A stretch of DNA of 64,000 nucleotides from Lactobacillus melliventris (lineage in GTDB: Bacteria; Bacillota; Bacilli; Lactobacillales; Lactobacillaceae). Below are positions 36,901-47,000 of this stretch, one piece after another. Location of the stretch: contig NZ_JAAEEB010000002.1 in NCBI RefSeq assembly GCF_013346935.1, positions 248,001 through 312,000 on the forward strand, given 5' to 3'. Each line of letters starts with the position of its first letter. The stretch's first letter is position 1. The position numbers and the translations under genes were made by a program. Under the pieces are notes generated by a model. The model did not search any database. It saw only the letters and a list, made by a program, of their open reading frames with translations, and had not been told where the DNA came from.

Positions 36901-37241
36901 GTTTCACTTGCTGCGTTGTCATTAGTATTATTAGTTGTAGAATTTTGGTCTTGGTCACTTGTTGTGCTGTCTGCTGTATTTACTTTAGTTTGACTGCCGC
37001 TATCTTGGTCAGTAGGGTCGGCGGTTGCCGTTTCACCGGCAGTCTCTGAACCCGTCTCGGTTTGATAGTTTAACTTGGTCTTGACCGTTCTTCTAGTCGT
37101 CTTCTTGGTAGCACGGTTGCCATTCAAAGTGGCTGCCTTTACCGTCCGGGGCTTGGCATTAATTAAGCCTAAAGCAGCTGCGGCTACGCCGCTGAGCAAT
37201 ATTTTTTCTCCTTGTTTATTAGTGTTCTTATGCATATTCAT
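33930..37241 (-). CDS. BspA long-solenoid protein with extended Ser-Gly-Asn stalk, LPQTG-anchored (array member 3)
   Basis: This 1103-residue protein differs from its sisters. Instead of several short modules it has one continuous BspA solenoid (about 150-710) with about 16 repeats of DTSNVTDMSxMFxxCxxL. A single domain of MucBP type follows (about 750, ITIKYVDETDP). Then comes a stalk of about 23 tandem GSGSN-type pentapeptides (about 830-947) encoded by a 15-base DNA repeat. LPQTG lies at about 1067. The signal peptide and C-terminus are those of the other members. It probably projects a long binding surface far from the wall; stalk length should vary by slippage of the DNA repeat. Confidence 0.94.
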   Translation of the reverse strand: MNMHKNTNKQGEKILLSGVAAAALGLINAKPRTVKAATLNGNRATKKTTRRTVKTKLNYQTETGSETAGETATADPTDQDSGSQTKVNTADSTTSDQDQNSTTNNTNDNAASETTPGSNTAGNKQSDSNNKKISKKDSNNVISSKWNNLDVTFNNQTDELVISGGTDENPAVIDVTATPNAPVGINGHIDLVSADSIKTITLKGKIKFIGDATDLFSGLQNLTTINGLNNLDVSQATSLRNMFSFDYSLQNLDLTSFDTANVTNMSSMFEGCYALKDLKYDPDKFKTDKVTNMSYMFQRCYRLSKLDLSRFNTTNVTDMSHMFDDLGSTTLDLSSFDTSNVTNMAGMFEGNGLATLDITKFQTSKVTDMSDMFNGCENLKNINLSNLDTSNVTDMTRMFEDCRGLTSLDLSNFNTANVTNMHQMFESCTSLSTLDVSPLNTANVTDMSEMFEDCVDLTDLDISMLNTSNVTNMSEMFQSCASLTKVNVSKIDTSKVERMDQMFYNCGVLPSLDLSTFDTSSVLNFTGMFRDCAHLKSLDISHFKTTAKTVKPGRISMQFMFEGCLSLPAIDVSSFDTSNVGDMSSMFQNTFSLKTLDLSNFNTSNVDNMTDMFYQSGITSVDLSSFDTSKVYNMETMFESSNIVRLNLSNFDMTKVISKGYMLGGMRNLKVLILGKNVDLKEGYVQPGSTWGDSPSINDLPNNGKWINVGVNGQLLQGAHKWTSQELMENYNGKSDYDVYVNFPDPSLITIKYVDETDPTKIISPTDYQCGKSGESLTDPIKPRKIDNYDFSSVHATLNGKDVSDLNSLNNLKFSSASDPQTVTFFYKPDNGSGSNGSGSNGSGSNGSGSNGSGSNGSGSNGSGSNGSGSNGSGSNGSGSNGSGSNGSGSNGSGSNGSGSNGSGSNGSGSNGSGSNGSGSNGSGSNGSGSNGSGSNGSGSNGSGSNNGSGNSNPNNSVPNNNISSGNNGSVNNPSSSNSQGSNSQGSNTGNSNNNSSSASNGSNVPNNEPNNIPSPVNRKPKTVKPHKTINKGFNIKDQNAIHNQQLANSLKNNGSSSNAQNNASNTLPQTGNDKHSSLAMLALGSLALATALGAAWFGRKKD
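34405..34755 (-). repeat. 15-base minisatellite encoding the SGSNG stalk
   Basis: About 23 head-to-tail copies of a 15-base unit (plus strand form CCRGAMCCRTTRCTR) with scattered silent changes at third positions. Sister genes carry about 2 to 7 copies at the same place. All indels of whole units keep the frame, so copy number changes alter stalk length only. Confidence 0.9.
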
Positions 37242-37278
37242 ATAATTCCTCTTCTAAACAGCGTGTTAATATAAGCTT

Positions 37279-37307
37279 AGTATATGGCTGGCTTTAGTAA
37301 AAGTCAA
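37279..37307 (-). promoter_or_regulatory. Promoter of array member 3
   Basis: Minus-strand TTGACT, the same 17-base spacer as member 2, TATACT; followed by AGAGGAA and the ATG. Confidence 0.8.
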
Positions 37308-37324
37308 ACCTGGTCTATTTAACC

Positions 37325-37363
37325 AAAAAAAGCGCTCTACATTTTGTAATATAGAACGCTTTG
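37325..37363 (-). terminator. Terminator of array member 4
   Basis: Same AAAGCGCTCTACATT / AATATAGAACGCTTT hairpin as between the other members, with minus-strand T-run, 17 bases after the stop at 37380. Confidence 0.85.
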
Positions 37364-37379
37364 ATTATTTAGAAATTAG

Positions 37380-40300
37380 CTAGTCTTTTTTGTGACCAAA
37401 CCAGGCTGCACCTAAGGCAGTTGCTAAAGCTAAACTGCCTAGAGCCAGCATTGCTAAACTGTTATGCTTGTCGTTACCAGTTTGCGGCAAGGTATTGCTT
37501 GCATTATTTTGTGCATTTGAGCTTGAACCATTGTTCTTTAAACTGTTTGCCAGTTGCTGGTTATGAATTGCATTTTGGTCATTGATATTAAACCCTTTAT
37601 TAATAGTCTTGTGAGGTCTAACAGTCTTGGGTTTGCGGTTCACAGGTGATGGAATGTTATTTGGTTCATTGTTAGGCACGTTGCTGCCATTACTTGCGGA
37701 ACTGGAATTGTTGTTAGAATTGCCAGTGTTGCTGCCTTGACTATTGGAACCTTGGCTATTAGAAGATGAAGGATTATTGACTGACCCGTTATTTCCAGAA
37801 GAACTGTTATTGTTATTCGGTACTGAACTGTTAGGAGTGCTGTTGCCGGAACCATTATTACTGCCGGAACCATTGCTACCAGACCCGTTACTACCAGAAC
37901 CATTGCTGCCGGAACCATTGCTACCAGACCCGTTGCTGCCGGAGCCATTGCTGCCAGACCCGTTACTACCTGTACCAGTTTTCTTAGTGTAGACCAAAGT
38001 AATATCTTGCGGGCCAGAGATAAAAGCTGTGACAGTAGGATTTTTATTTTCCTTGAAGGTGTAACCAGCAAATTCTTTGCTAGTATCAACAGTCACTGGA
38101 TCGGAAATATTGCCGAAGAGTTCTTCATCAGGAACTATCTGATTGCCTTGTTCATCTTGGCGATGAACAGTTACGGTGCCACCAAGGTTAGTAAAACGAA
38201 CATAAACATCATGATTTGTATCTCCTTGGTAGTTAGTTACCAACTCGGCTGAAGTCCATTTTTTGGTCCCTTTAGCTGGGGAACCTTCGCCTGCACCCAT
38301 GTTTACCCAAGTACCTGATAAATCGTTTAATCCAGTGGAGCCAATAAACTTAAAGTCTTTGCCTAAAGATAGCTCGGTTAAGCTGGAACAAGAACTGAAC
38401 ATGTCCGTCATTTCAGCATTAGCTGCAACTTGGAAATTAGACAAGTCTGCGCTAGTTAAAGCGGTATCGCCACTAAACATTAGACTAAAGTCAGTTACTT
38501 GTGATGTATCTAAGTTATCTAAGCCCTTTATAGTAGCTAAATTCTTCAGGTTCTTAAATACTCCGTTGGCACTGCCTATAATTGCAATAGGGGCATTAAG
38601 ATCAATTTCTTTAATCTCATCAACATTTACACCCTTAATATTTTGGCTAATGCTAATATCTCGAGTGTCAAGTGCGTAGCTCTTTTCTTTGTTTCCTGAG
38701 TTGTCAATTTTATAATTTTTACCTTTTTCACCTAGCGATAAGACGCCATTATTAAAGGTGTAAGGAACACCTTCCCAAGTATTGTCACTAGTATTATCAG
38801 TTTTACTCTTAGAGTAGACCAAAGTAATATCTTGCGGGTCGGAGGTAAATGCTTTTACATCAGAATTTTGATTTTCTTTGAAGGTGTAGCCAGCAAATTC
38901 CTTGCTGGTATCAACAGTTACTGGATCGGAAATATTGCCGAAAAGTTCTTCATCGGGAATTTGCTTACCGCTTTGATCAACTAGCTGCTTGCCATCTTCA
39001 TCTTGGCGATGAATGGTGACGATACCCCCAGTATATCTAACGTAAGTATCATGGTCTCTGTCACCTTGGTAATTAGTCATTAACTCATCTGAAGTCCACT
39101 GATTAGTACCTTTAGTCAAGGAACCGTTTCCTTCACCCATGTTTACCCAAGTACCTGAATTTGTGAGTCCACTATTGTCTGGCGAGAATTTGGTATTTTT
39201 ACCTAAAACTAACTGATTCAAGCTGGTACAATTTTCAAACATTTTTTGGAAATTAGTTACTTTGGACATATCCATATTGGATAAATCTAATTTGGTTAGA
39301 GCACTTGATTTAGAAAATAGAGCACTCATATCAGTAATATTACTTGTAACAAACTTTGTTGAATCAGATTTTTCAAGTCCCGAAATTGTAGTCAGCTTTG
39401 GATCGTTGGAGAAGAGCATACTAATACTGGTTACTGACGGGTCAGTAATGTCAAGATTTTCAAGCCCGGTAATAGTAGTTAAATTAGGTAGACTACCAAA
39501 TAAATTAAAAGCAGTCTGCTTAACTTTAACGGTTCCTACAATATTAATTTGCTTAATTTTGTCGGCTATATTGCTTAATTTTGCTTGAATTCCGATATCC
39601 ATAGGTATACCGGGAAGGGATATGACTAAGTTAGGAGCAAGTTCTCCTTCTTTAACGGTGAGAGTTCCAGTAGCTTCATCAAAGGTTACGGGTACCTTTC
39701 CCCACATATAATCTGTAGTAGTTGAGCCACTGCCTGGATCATTAGAACCCTTTTTGTAGACCAGTGTAATAGTTTGCGGGTCGGCACTATATGTTACATC
39801 ACCCAAAGTAACTGGGGAATTATTTTGTTCAGCATGGTCGAGGGTATATACAGTACCCGAACTATCTTTAATAGTTTCTTTAGGGTTGAAAGTTGTAATC
39901 GGATCATCGTTAATGAGTTTATCACCCTTGTTACCACAGTTGGTATCATTAGAGACACCGGAAATTTCATTTCCATCCTGATCGCGGTACTTAATAGTAA
40001 TATCCCCACCAAGATTGGCAAAACAAACATAGGTATCATATTGCGTAGGAGAAAACATACTACTCGTAAAGTCTTCTGAATCAGAAAACCTGTTTGTTCC
40101 CCTTTTGGCTGGTCCATCAATACCCATGTTAACCCAGCTTCCTTCAGTTTCAAGGCTGGTATTAGTTAAACGAGAACAGTCTGGGCCTATAGTTATTTGT
40201 CGTAAATTTTTGTCTCCTTCAAACCAATATGACAATGAGTTATCACCACCAGGAGTGGTAAAATACCTAATGTTTAGTTTTTCCAAACTAGTGCAGTTAG

Positions 40301-41099
40301 CAAACATTGACAACATTGAATATTGGTCATGATCAATACTTTTATTGCTAAATGTAGAGAGATCTAAGCTTTTTAGCGATGAGCAATTGGAAAACATGGA
40401 TGACATATTTGTTATTTTGGTAGTGTCAAAGTTTTCTAATCCGTTAATGGTTGTAAGATTTGTTAAATCAGAGAAAAGACGATTGGCATTACCTACGAAA
40501 TGGATTTTTCCAACAAAATCAATTTCTTTAACACTGCTTGGGTTTAGATCAATATTTTTAATATTACCTTTTTGACTAAAGCCGCCATATTCTCCATCAT
40601 TTTTAGTAATCGTATATTCATTATTTGCTAAACCCACTTTTAAAGTGCCATTTGTAAATTCAATAGGAACATCATCCCAAGTAGGTGTAGTTGAGTTTTC
40701 ATCGCGAGTAGCTTTAGCAGGATCAAATCGTTCTGTAGTAGTCTTATTATCAGAAGCTGAAATAGAGTCGTGATCATTATTACTGGTTGAAGCAGCAGAA
40801 CTTTGGTCTTGGCCAGTTGTTATGCTGTCTGCTGTATTTACTTTAGTTTGACTGCCACTATCTTGGTCAGTAGGGTCGGCGGTTGCCGCTTCACCTGCTG
40901 TCTCTGAATCCGTCTCAGTTTGATAGTTTAATTTCGTCTTGACTGTTCTTTTAGTCGTCTTCTTAGTGGCACGGTTACCATTCAAAGTGGCTGCCTTTAC
41001 CGCCTGGGGCTTGGCATTAATTAGGCCTAAAGCAGCTGCGGCTACGCCACTGAGTAATATTTTTTCTCCTTGTTTATTAGTGTTCTTATGCATATTCAT
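37380..41099 (-). CDS. Giant BspA-repeat protein, LPQTG-anchored (array member 4)
   Basis: The largest member of the array, 1239 residues. A shared signal peptide and Thr/Asp-rich spacer are followed by three BspA modules of different ancestry (about 140-330, 466-660 and 776-950). Between them are a YRDQDGNEI-type MucBP-like domain (about 365) and HRQDE-type linkers (about 696 and 978). A stalk of about seven SGSNG units (about 1043-1080) precedes LPQTG at about 1203. Modules 1 and 2 are unique in the array; module 3 is nearly identical to one in members 1, 2 and 6. The tail reads GHKKD where the sisters have GRKKD or GRKKN. Covalent wall anchoring is expected. Confidence 0.94.
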   Translation of the reverse strand: MNMHKNTNKQGEKILLSGVAAAALGLINAKPQAVKAATLNGNRATKKTTKRTVKTKLNYQTETDSETAGEAATADPTDQDSGSQTKVNTADSITTGQDQSSAASTSNNDHDSISASDNKTTTERFDPAKATRDENSTTPTWDDVPIEFTNGTLKVGLANNEYTITKNDGEYGGFSQKGNIKNIDLNPSSVKEIDFVGKIHFVGNANRLFSDLTNLTTINGLENFDTTKITNMSSMFSNCSSLKSLDLSTFSNKSIDHDQYSMLSMFANCTSLEKLNIRYFTTPGGDNSLSYWFEGDKNLRQITIGPDCSRLTNTSLETEGSWVNMGIDGPAKRGTNRFSDSEDFTSSMFSPTQYDTYVCFANLGGDITIKYRDQDGNEISGVSNDTNCGNKGDKLINDDPITTFNPKETIKDSSGTVYTLDHAEQNNSPVTLGDVTYSADPQTITLVYKKGSNDPGSGSTTTDYMWGKVPVTFDEATGTLTVKEGELAPNLVISLPGIPMDIGIQAKLSNIADKIKQINIVGTVKVKQTAFNLFGSLPNLTTITGLENLDITDPSVTSISMLFSNDPKLTTISGLEKSDSTKFVTSNITDMSALFSKSSALTKLDLSNMDMSKVTNFQKMFENCTSLNQLVLGKNTKFSPDNSGLTNSGTWVNMGEGNGSLTKGTNQWTSDELMTNYQGDRDHDTYVRYTGGIVTIHRQDEDGKQLVDQSGKQIPDEELFGNISDPVTVDTSKEFAGYTFKENQNSDVKAFTSDPQDITLVYSKSKTDNTSDNTWEGVPYTFNNGVLSLGEKGKNYKIDNSGNKEKSYALDTRDISISQNIKGVNVDEIKEIDLNAPIAIIGSANGVFKNLKNLATIKGLDNLDTSQVTDFSLMFSGDTALTSADLSNFQVAANAEMTDMFSSCSSLTELSLGKDFKFIGSTGLNDLSGTWVNMGAGEGSPAKGTKKWTSAELVTNYQGDTNHDVYVRFTNLGGTVTVHRQDEQGNQIVPDEELFGNISDPVTVDTSKEFAGYTFKENKNPTVTAFISGPQDITLVYTKKTGTGSNGSGSNGSGSNGSGSNGSGSNGSGSNGSGSNGSGSNNGSGNSTPNSSVPNNNNSSSGNNGSVNNPSSSNSQGSNSQGSNTGNSNNNSSSASNGSNVPNNEPNNIPSPVNRKPKTVRPHKTINKGFNINDQNAIHNQQLANSLKNNGSSSNAQNNASNTLPQTGNDKHNSLAMLALGSLALATALGAAWFGHKKD

Positions 41100-41136
41100 A
41101 TAATTCCTCTTCTAAACTGCATGTTAATATAAGCTT

Positions 41137-41165
41137 AGTATATGGCTGGCTTTAGTAAAAGTCAA
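41137..41165 (-). promoter_or_regulatory. Promoter of array member 4
   Basis: Minus-strand TTGACT, 17-base spacer as in members 2 and 3, TATACT. Confidence 0.8.
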
Positions 41166-41182
41166 ACCTAGTCTATTTAACC

Positions 41183-41221
41183 AAAAAAAGCGCTCTACAT
41201 TTTGTAATATAGAACGCTTTG
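41183..41221 (-). terminator. Terminator of array member 5
   Basis: Same hairpin family, minus-strand T-run, 17 bases after the stop at 41238. Confidence 0.85.
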
Positions 41222-41237
41222 ATTATTTAAAACATAG

Positions 41238-43949
41238 CTAGTCTTTTTTGCGACCAAACCAGGCTGCACCTAAGGCGGTTGCTAAAGCTAAACTGCCTAA
41301 AGCCAGCATTGCCAAACTATTATGCTTGTCGTTACCAGTTTGCGGCAAGGTATTGCTTGCACTATTTTGTGCATTTGGATTAAGATTGTTGTGTTTCAAA
41401 CTATTATTTGACTGTTTGTGTTGAACTTCATTTTTAATTTTTGCTTTATGATGTTTATTAATAGTTGTATGATGCTTACCAGTCTTTGGCTTACGGTTCA
41501 CAGGTGTTGGCGTATTGTTTTGATCGTTATTGCCTGGATTATTAATTGGTGGAACGTTTGGAACATTAGGAACATTTGGTACATTAGGAACATTTGGAAC
41601 GTTAGGAACAGTATTAGTATTATTTTTACTGTAAACATAAGTTACATCTTGAGGATAAGAACTAAAGACGCCCGTAGCATTATTTGGTCTGATTTTCAAA
41701 GTATAGCCGGGAATAACTTTAGCTTCAGAAACATAACTATCTCCAACATAGCCAGTTAATATAACGTCAGGTGCAATGTTATTGCCATTCTCATCGCGAT
41801 AATGAACCGTGACATTAGCAGCTGGAACCTTATTTCCAGGATTGTCTGAATTTTTAGTATAAACAAACAAAATAGTTTGAGGATTTTCATTAAGAGTAAA
41901 TGCTGCTTGCTCAGTTGAGTCTTGTTTAACATTATTAATAAAAATTGACTTAATGGTATACCCTGTAATTTTCTTAGGCTTTACAACTTTTTGCTCATCA
42001 ATTTTACCATTAATTTCTTCATCTTCAGCTATTAACTTACCACTTTCATCTCGGTACTTGATAGTAGCGGGCTCAGCCTTGCTAGTATAGTTAAGTGTAA
42101 TAATTTGAGGATCTTTTTTATATTTTCCTGAAGTGATGCCAGTGTTACCATTGCTATCAGTTGCATTGACAAAAGCATACCCCTTGAAATAAGGTGCACC
42201 AATTGTCCAAGGAGTACTAATTCTTCCCTGTAGTTGCTTTTCTGGAATTTGCTGACCGTTTTGATCAACAAGCGGCTTATTATTTTTATCTCGGTATTGC
42301 ACTATTACGTTACCATTTGTAGTAGTGTATAGGGCATTAATGATTTGTTCCTTGCTGGTAAATTTTCCTCCTTCAGGGAAATTTTCAATTTCTTTAAATG
42401 AATAACCACTATTAGGGAAATTAGATCGATCTATTTGTTTTTCATCTATAAGGTCACCCTCATTGCCAAATAAGAATTGGTCAGGAATTTGTTTGTTATT
42501 TTCGTCAACTAAAGGCTGACCATTTTCATCATGACGATGAATTCTGACAATTCCACCTGTATATTTGGTATAAGTATCATAATCCCTTGAGCCTTTATAG
42601 TTTTCCATTAACTCAGTAGGAGACCAAATATTGGTATTTTTGGCTAAATCTGGGTTGCCTAGACCCTGGTTAACCCAAGTAGTAGGGGTGTCAAATCCAA
42701 CATTATTGCCGTCTTTTGTAAGTATACACTTTGGCCCTAAAATTAATTTGGTTAGTCCAGTTAAGCCTTCAAGCATATTAGATAAGCCGTAAATTTTATC
42801 ATCCTTTGATGAAACTGCCGCTTTAGACATATCAAATGAACTAATGTCTAGAGTCGTTAAGTTTGAGCAGCCTTGAAACATACTTACAAAAGCGAGTACC
42901 TTTTCGGTGTTGAAATGGGACACGTCAATGTTAGTTAACTTTTCACAGCCATTAAACATGCCATTCATATTTATAACTTTTGAAGTATCAATGTTTGAAG
43001 GAAAAGTAATGCTTTTAAGGCTCTTACAGTTATCAAACATTGCGTTCATAAGCTGAACCTGACTAAAATCAAAAGTTGATGGTAAAGATATATTTTCTAA
43101 GGCCTTGCAGTCCTCGAACATACCAGCTACATTAGTTACCCGTTGAGTTTTCAACTTATCGAGGCCATCAATGGATGTTAGTTGTTCATCATCTTGGAAT
43201 AGGCTAGACATATCATCAGCTCCTGAAAAGTTGATGTTGTTTAGCCCTGTAATACTAGTTAAATATTTAAGGTTAGCAAACATGCCGTGAGCATTACCAT
43301 CGACTTTAAATTGTCCATTGATCACAATACGCTGGATAACATTAAAACCTAGTGGATCAAAATGATAGGGATCATTATTATCAAGTGTTGCATGTTGAAT
43401 GCTTATTGGTGAGGGATCGGAGTAATTACCGTTAAAAGTATTTGAATCTCCTGGCACAAGAGTAAGGGTGCCGTCAGTATCCCAGGTAAATTTTATTGAA
43501 GCCCATGTACCGGTATGGATAGTTCTAGTAGCTGCTGCAGGATCGAATTGGTCGGTCTTTTGTTCTTTTTTGTCAGCTTGGCTGTTGCTGGAAGTACTTG
43601 ATCCCGGAGTGGTTTCACTTGCTGTGTTGTCATTAATATTAGTTGTAGAATTTTGGTCTTGGTCACTTGTTGTGCTGTCTGCTGTATTTACTTTAGTTTG
43701 GCTGCCACTATCTTGGTCAGCAGGGTCGGCGGTTGCCGTTTCGCCTGCTGTCTCTGAATCCGTCTCGATTTGATAGTTTAATTTCGTCTTGACCGTTCTT
43801 CTAGTCGTCTTCTTAGTGGCACGATTGCCATTCAAAGTGGCTGCCTTTACCGCCTGGGGCTTGGCATTAATTAAGCCTAAAGCAGCTGCGGCTACACCGC
43901 TGAGCAATATTTTTTCTCCTTGTTTATTAGTGTTCTTATGCATATTCAT
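41238..43949 (-). CDS. BspA / multi-MucBP protein with Val-Pro-Asn hinge, LPQTG-anchored (array member 5)
   Basis: This 903-residue protein shares the signal peptide and LPQTG end (about 870) with the array but has a different interior. One BspA solenoid (about 150-440) is followed by four MucBP-like domains in series (about 465 RIHRHDENGQP, 548 VQYRDKNNKP, 630 IKYRDESGKL, 711 VHYRDENGNN). The last one resembles the MucBP of the SLAP proteins at 20647 and 22899 (GYTLKIRPNNATG). Instead of SGSNG it has a VPN tripeptide repeat (about 780-800). It may be a chimera between the LPQTG and SLAP families. MucBP domains suggest mucin or glycan binding; the ligand is not shown by sequence. Confidence 0.94.
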   Translation of the reverse strand: MNMHKNTNKQGEKILLSGVAAAALGLINAKPQAVKAATLNGNRATKKTTRRTVKTKLNYQIETDSETAGETATADPADQDSGSQTKVNTADSTTSDQDQNSTTNINDNTASETTPGSSTSSNSQADKKEQKTDQFDPAAATRTIHTGTWASIKFTWDTDGTLTLVPGDSNTFNGNYSDPSPISIQHATLDNNDPYHFDPLGFNVIQRIVINGQFKVDGNAHGMFANLKYLTSITGLNNINFSGADDMSSLFQDDEQLTSIDGLDKLKTQRVTNVAGMFEDCKALENISLPSTFDFSQVQLMNAMFDNCKSLKSITFPSNIDTSKVINMNGMFNGCEKLTNIDVSHFNTEKVLAFVSMFQGCSNLTTLDISSFDMSKAAVSSKDDKIYGLSNMLEGLTGLTKLILGPKCILTKDGNNVGFDTPTTWVNQGLGNPDLAKNTNIWSPTELMENYKGSRDYDTYTKYTGGIVRIHRHDENGQPLVDENNKQIPDQFLFGNEGDLIDEKQIDRSNFPNSGYSFKEIENFPEGGKFTSKEQIINALYTTTNGNVIVQYRDKNNKPLVDQNGQQIPEKQLQGRISTPWTIGAPYFKGYAFVNATDSNGNTGITSGKYKKDPQIITLNYTSKAEPATIKYRDESGKLIAEDEEINGKIDEQKVVKPKKITGYTIKSIFINNVKQDSTEQAAFTLNENPQTILFVYTKNSDNPGNKVPAANVTVHYRDENGNNIAPDVILTGYVGDSYVSEAKVIPGYTLKIRPNNATGVFSSYPQDVTYVYSKNNTNTVPNVPNVPNVPNVPNVPNVPPINNPGNNDQNNTPTPVNRKPKTGKHHTTINKHHKAKIKNEVQHKQSNNSLKHNNLNPNAQNSASNTLPQTGNDKHNSLAMLALGSLALATALGAAWFGRKKD

Positions 43950-43986
43950 ATAATTCCTCTTCTAAACTGCATGTTAATATAAGCTT

Positions 43987-44015
43987 AGTATATGGCTGGC
44001 TTTAGTAAAAGTCAA
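43987..44015 (-). promoter_or_regulatory. Promoter of array member 5
   Basis: Minus-strand TTGACT, 17-base spacer as in members 2 to 4, TATACT. Confidence 0.8.
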
Positions 44016-44032
44016 ACCTGGTCTATTTAACC

Positions 44033-44071
44033 AAAAAAAGCGCTCTACATTTTTTAATATAGAACGCTTTG
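44033..44071 (-). terminator. Terminator of array member 6
   Basis: Same hairpin with one loop change (ATTTTTTAAT instead of ATTTTGTAAT), minus-strand T-run, 17 bases after the stop at 44088. Confidence 0.85.
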
Positions 44072-44087
44072 ATTATTTAGAAATTAG

Positions 44088-47000
44088 CTAGTCTTTTTTG
44101 CGACCAAACCAGGCTGCACCTAAGGCAGTTGCTAAAGCTAAACTGCCTAGAGCCAGCATTGCTAAACTGCTATGTTTGTCGTTACCGGTTTGCGGCAAGG
44201 TATTGCTTGCATTATTTTGTGCATTTGAGCTCGAGCCATTGTTCTTTAAACTGTTTGCCAGTTGCTGGTTATGAATTGCATTTTGGTCTTTGATATTAAA
44301 CCCTTTATTAATAGTCTTGTGAGGTTTAACAGTCTTGGGCTTGCGGTTTACAGGTGTTGGAATGTTATTTGGTTCATTGTTAGGCAAATTGTTGCCGTTA
44401 TTTTGACCATTACTTGCGGAACTGGAATTGTTATTAGAATTGCCAGTGTTGCTGCCTTGACTATTGGAACCTTGGCTATTAGAAGATGAAGGATTATTGA
44501 CTGACCCGTTATTTCCAGAAGAACTGTTATTGTTATTCGGTACTGAACTGTTAGGAGTGCTGTTGCCGGAACCATTATTACTGCCGGAACCATTGCTACC
44601 AGACCCGTTACTACCTGTACCAGTTTTCTTAGTGTAGACCAAAGTAATATCTTGCGGATTGGCGCTAGCACTATATGTTACATCACTCAAGGTAATGCGT
44701 GAATTGTTTTGTTTAGCATGGTCAAACTGATATTCAGTACCTGAACTGTCTTTAAGGGGGTCTTTAAGTTTGAAAGTCGTAACAGGATCATCGTTAATAA
44801 GTTTATCATTCTCGTTGCCAAAGTTGACCTCAGCGGGAACACCAGGAATTTCTTTATCATCTTGGTCACGATAGTTGATAGTGATTTTACCACCAAGGTT
44901 AGTAAAACGAACATAAACATCATGGTTTGTGTCTCCCTGGTAGTTAGTTACCAACTCGGCTGAAGTCCATTTATTTGTCCCTTTAGCTGGGGAACCTTCG
45001 CCTGCACCCATGTTTACCCAAGTGCCTGATAAATCATTTAATCCAGTGGAGCCAATAAACTTAAAGCCTGTGCCTAAAGTTAGCTTGGTTAAGCTGGAAC
45101 AAGAACTGAACATGTCCGTCATTTCAGCATTCGCTGCAACTTGGAAATTAGACAAGTCTGCGCTAGTTAAAGCGGTATCGCCACTAAACATTAGACTAAA
45201 GTCAGTTACTTGTGATGTATCTAAATTGTCTAAGCCTTTTATAGTAGCTAAATTCTTCAGGTTCTTAAATACTCCGTTGGCACTGCCCTTAATTGCAATA
45301 GGGGCATTAAGATCAATTTCTTTAATCTCATCAACATTTACGCCCTTAATATTTTGGCTAATGCTAATATCTCGAGTGTCAAGTGCGTAGCTCTTTTCTT
45401 TGTTTCCTGAGTTGTCAACTGCATAATTTTTACCTTTTTCACCTAGCGATAAGACGCCATTATTAAAGGTGTAAGGAACACCTTCCCAAGTATTGTCACT
45501 AGTATTATCAGTTTTACTCTTAGAGTAGACCAAAGTAATATCTTGCGGATCAGAGGTAAATGCTTTTACATCAGAATTCTTGTTTTCTTTGAAGGTGTAA
45601 CCAGCAAATTCTTTGCTAGTGTCAACAGTTACTGGATCGGAAATATTGCCGAAAAGTTTTTCGTCAGGAATTTGTTTACCATCTTGATCAACTAGCTGCT
45701 TGCCATCTTCATCTTGGCGATGAATGGTTACGGTGCCACCAGTATATCTAACGTAAGTATCATGGTCTCTGTCACCTTGATAATTAGTCATTAATTCATC
45801 TGAAGTCCATTTATTTGTCCCTTTAGCGGGAGAGTCCTGATCAACTCCCATGTTTACCCAGGTACCTGGTTGTTGAAGTGAATTGTTGGGTTTATCATTG
45901 CTAATAGTGAATTTAAAGCCTTTGCCTAAAATTAATTTTTTCAGGTTTTCACAAAGTTTGAACATAACCTGTGTTGTAGCATTATCTTTAATGGAAAAAC
46001 TAGATAAATCTACACTTTCAAGACTTCTGTCGGCAACAAACATCATATTAAAATTGGTAACATTGGCAGTATCGAAACTGGATAGATCTAAAGAAACTAT
46101 TTTTGGAGAATCGAAAAACATGTTTGACATGTTTGTTACTTTTGATGTATCTAGTTTATCTAAGCCATTAATTTTAGTAAAGTTAAGATAAGAGAAGAGC
46201 GATTGAGCTGACCCAATAATGGCAATGGGAGCATTAATATCAATTTCTGTAATATCAGTTCCAGCAACATTACTGATATTGTTTTTAATGCTAATATCTT
46301 TATTGTCTGAATTATTTATTGTATAGGTTTTACCTTTTTCGCCAAGTGATAAGACGCCGTTATTAAAGGTGTAAGGAACACCCTCCCAAGTGTTGTCATT
46401 AGTGTTATCAGTTTTACTCTTAGAGTAGACCAAAGTAATATCTTGCGGGTCGGAGGTAAATGCTTTTACATCAGAATTTTTGTTTTCTTTGAAGGTGTAA
46501 CCGGCAATTTCCTTGCTGGTATCAACAGTTACTGGATCGGAAATATTGCCAAAGAGTTTCTCATCAGGAATTTGCTTACCATCTTGATCAACTAGCTGCT
46601 TGCCATCTTCATCTTGGCGATGGACAGTAACGGTGCCACCAGTATATCTAACGTAAGTATCATGGTCTCTATCACCTTGATAATTGGTCATTAAATCAGC
46701 CGAAGACCACTGATTAGTACCTTTGGTCAGAGAACCATTGTCTTCACCCATATTTATCCAGGTACCTGGTTGTTGAAGTGAATTGTTGGGTCTATCATTG
46801 CTTGTAGTGAATTTAAACCCTTTACCTAAAATTAATTTGGACAAACTTGAGGTAAGCTGTTTGCTCAATGCAAACATTCCCATCGTTGTAGCATTATCTG
46901 AAACGGTAAAACTAGATAGATCTACGCTAGTTAGGTTAGGATCGCTAGCAAACATTGTATTAAAGCTGGTTACATTAGTAGTATCAAAACTAGATAGATC

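Noticed and set aside
41418-41759. Plus-strand frame with repeated NIRNIW
   Set aside because: Antisense of the VPN hinge of array member 5.
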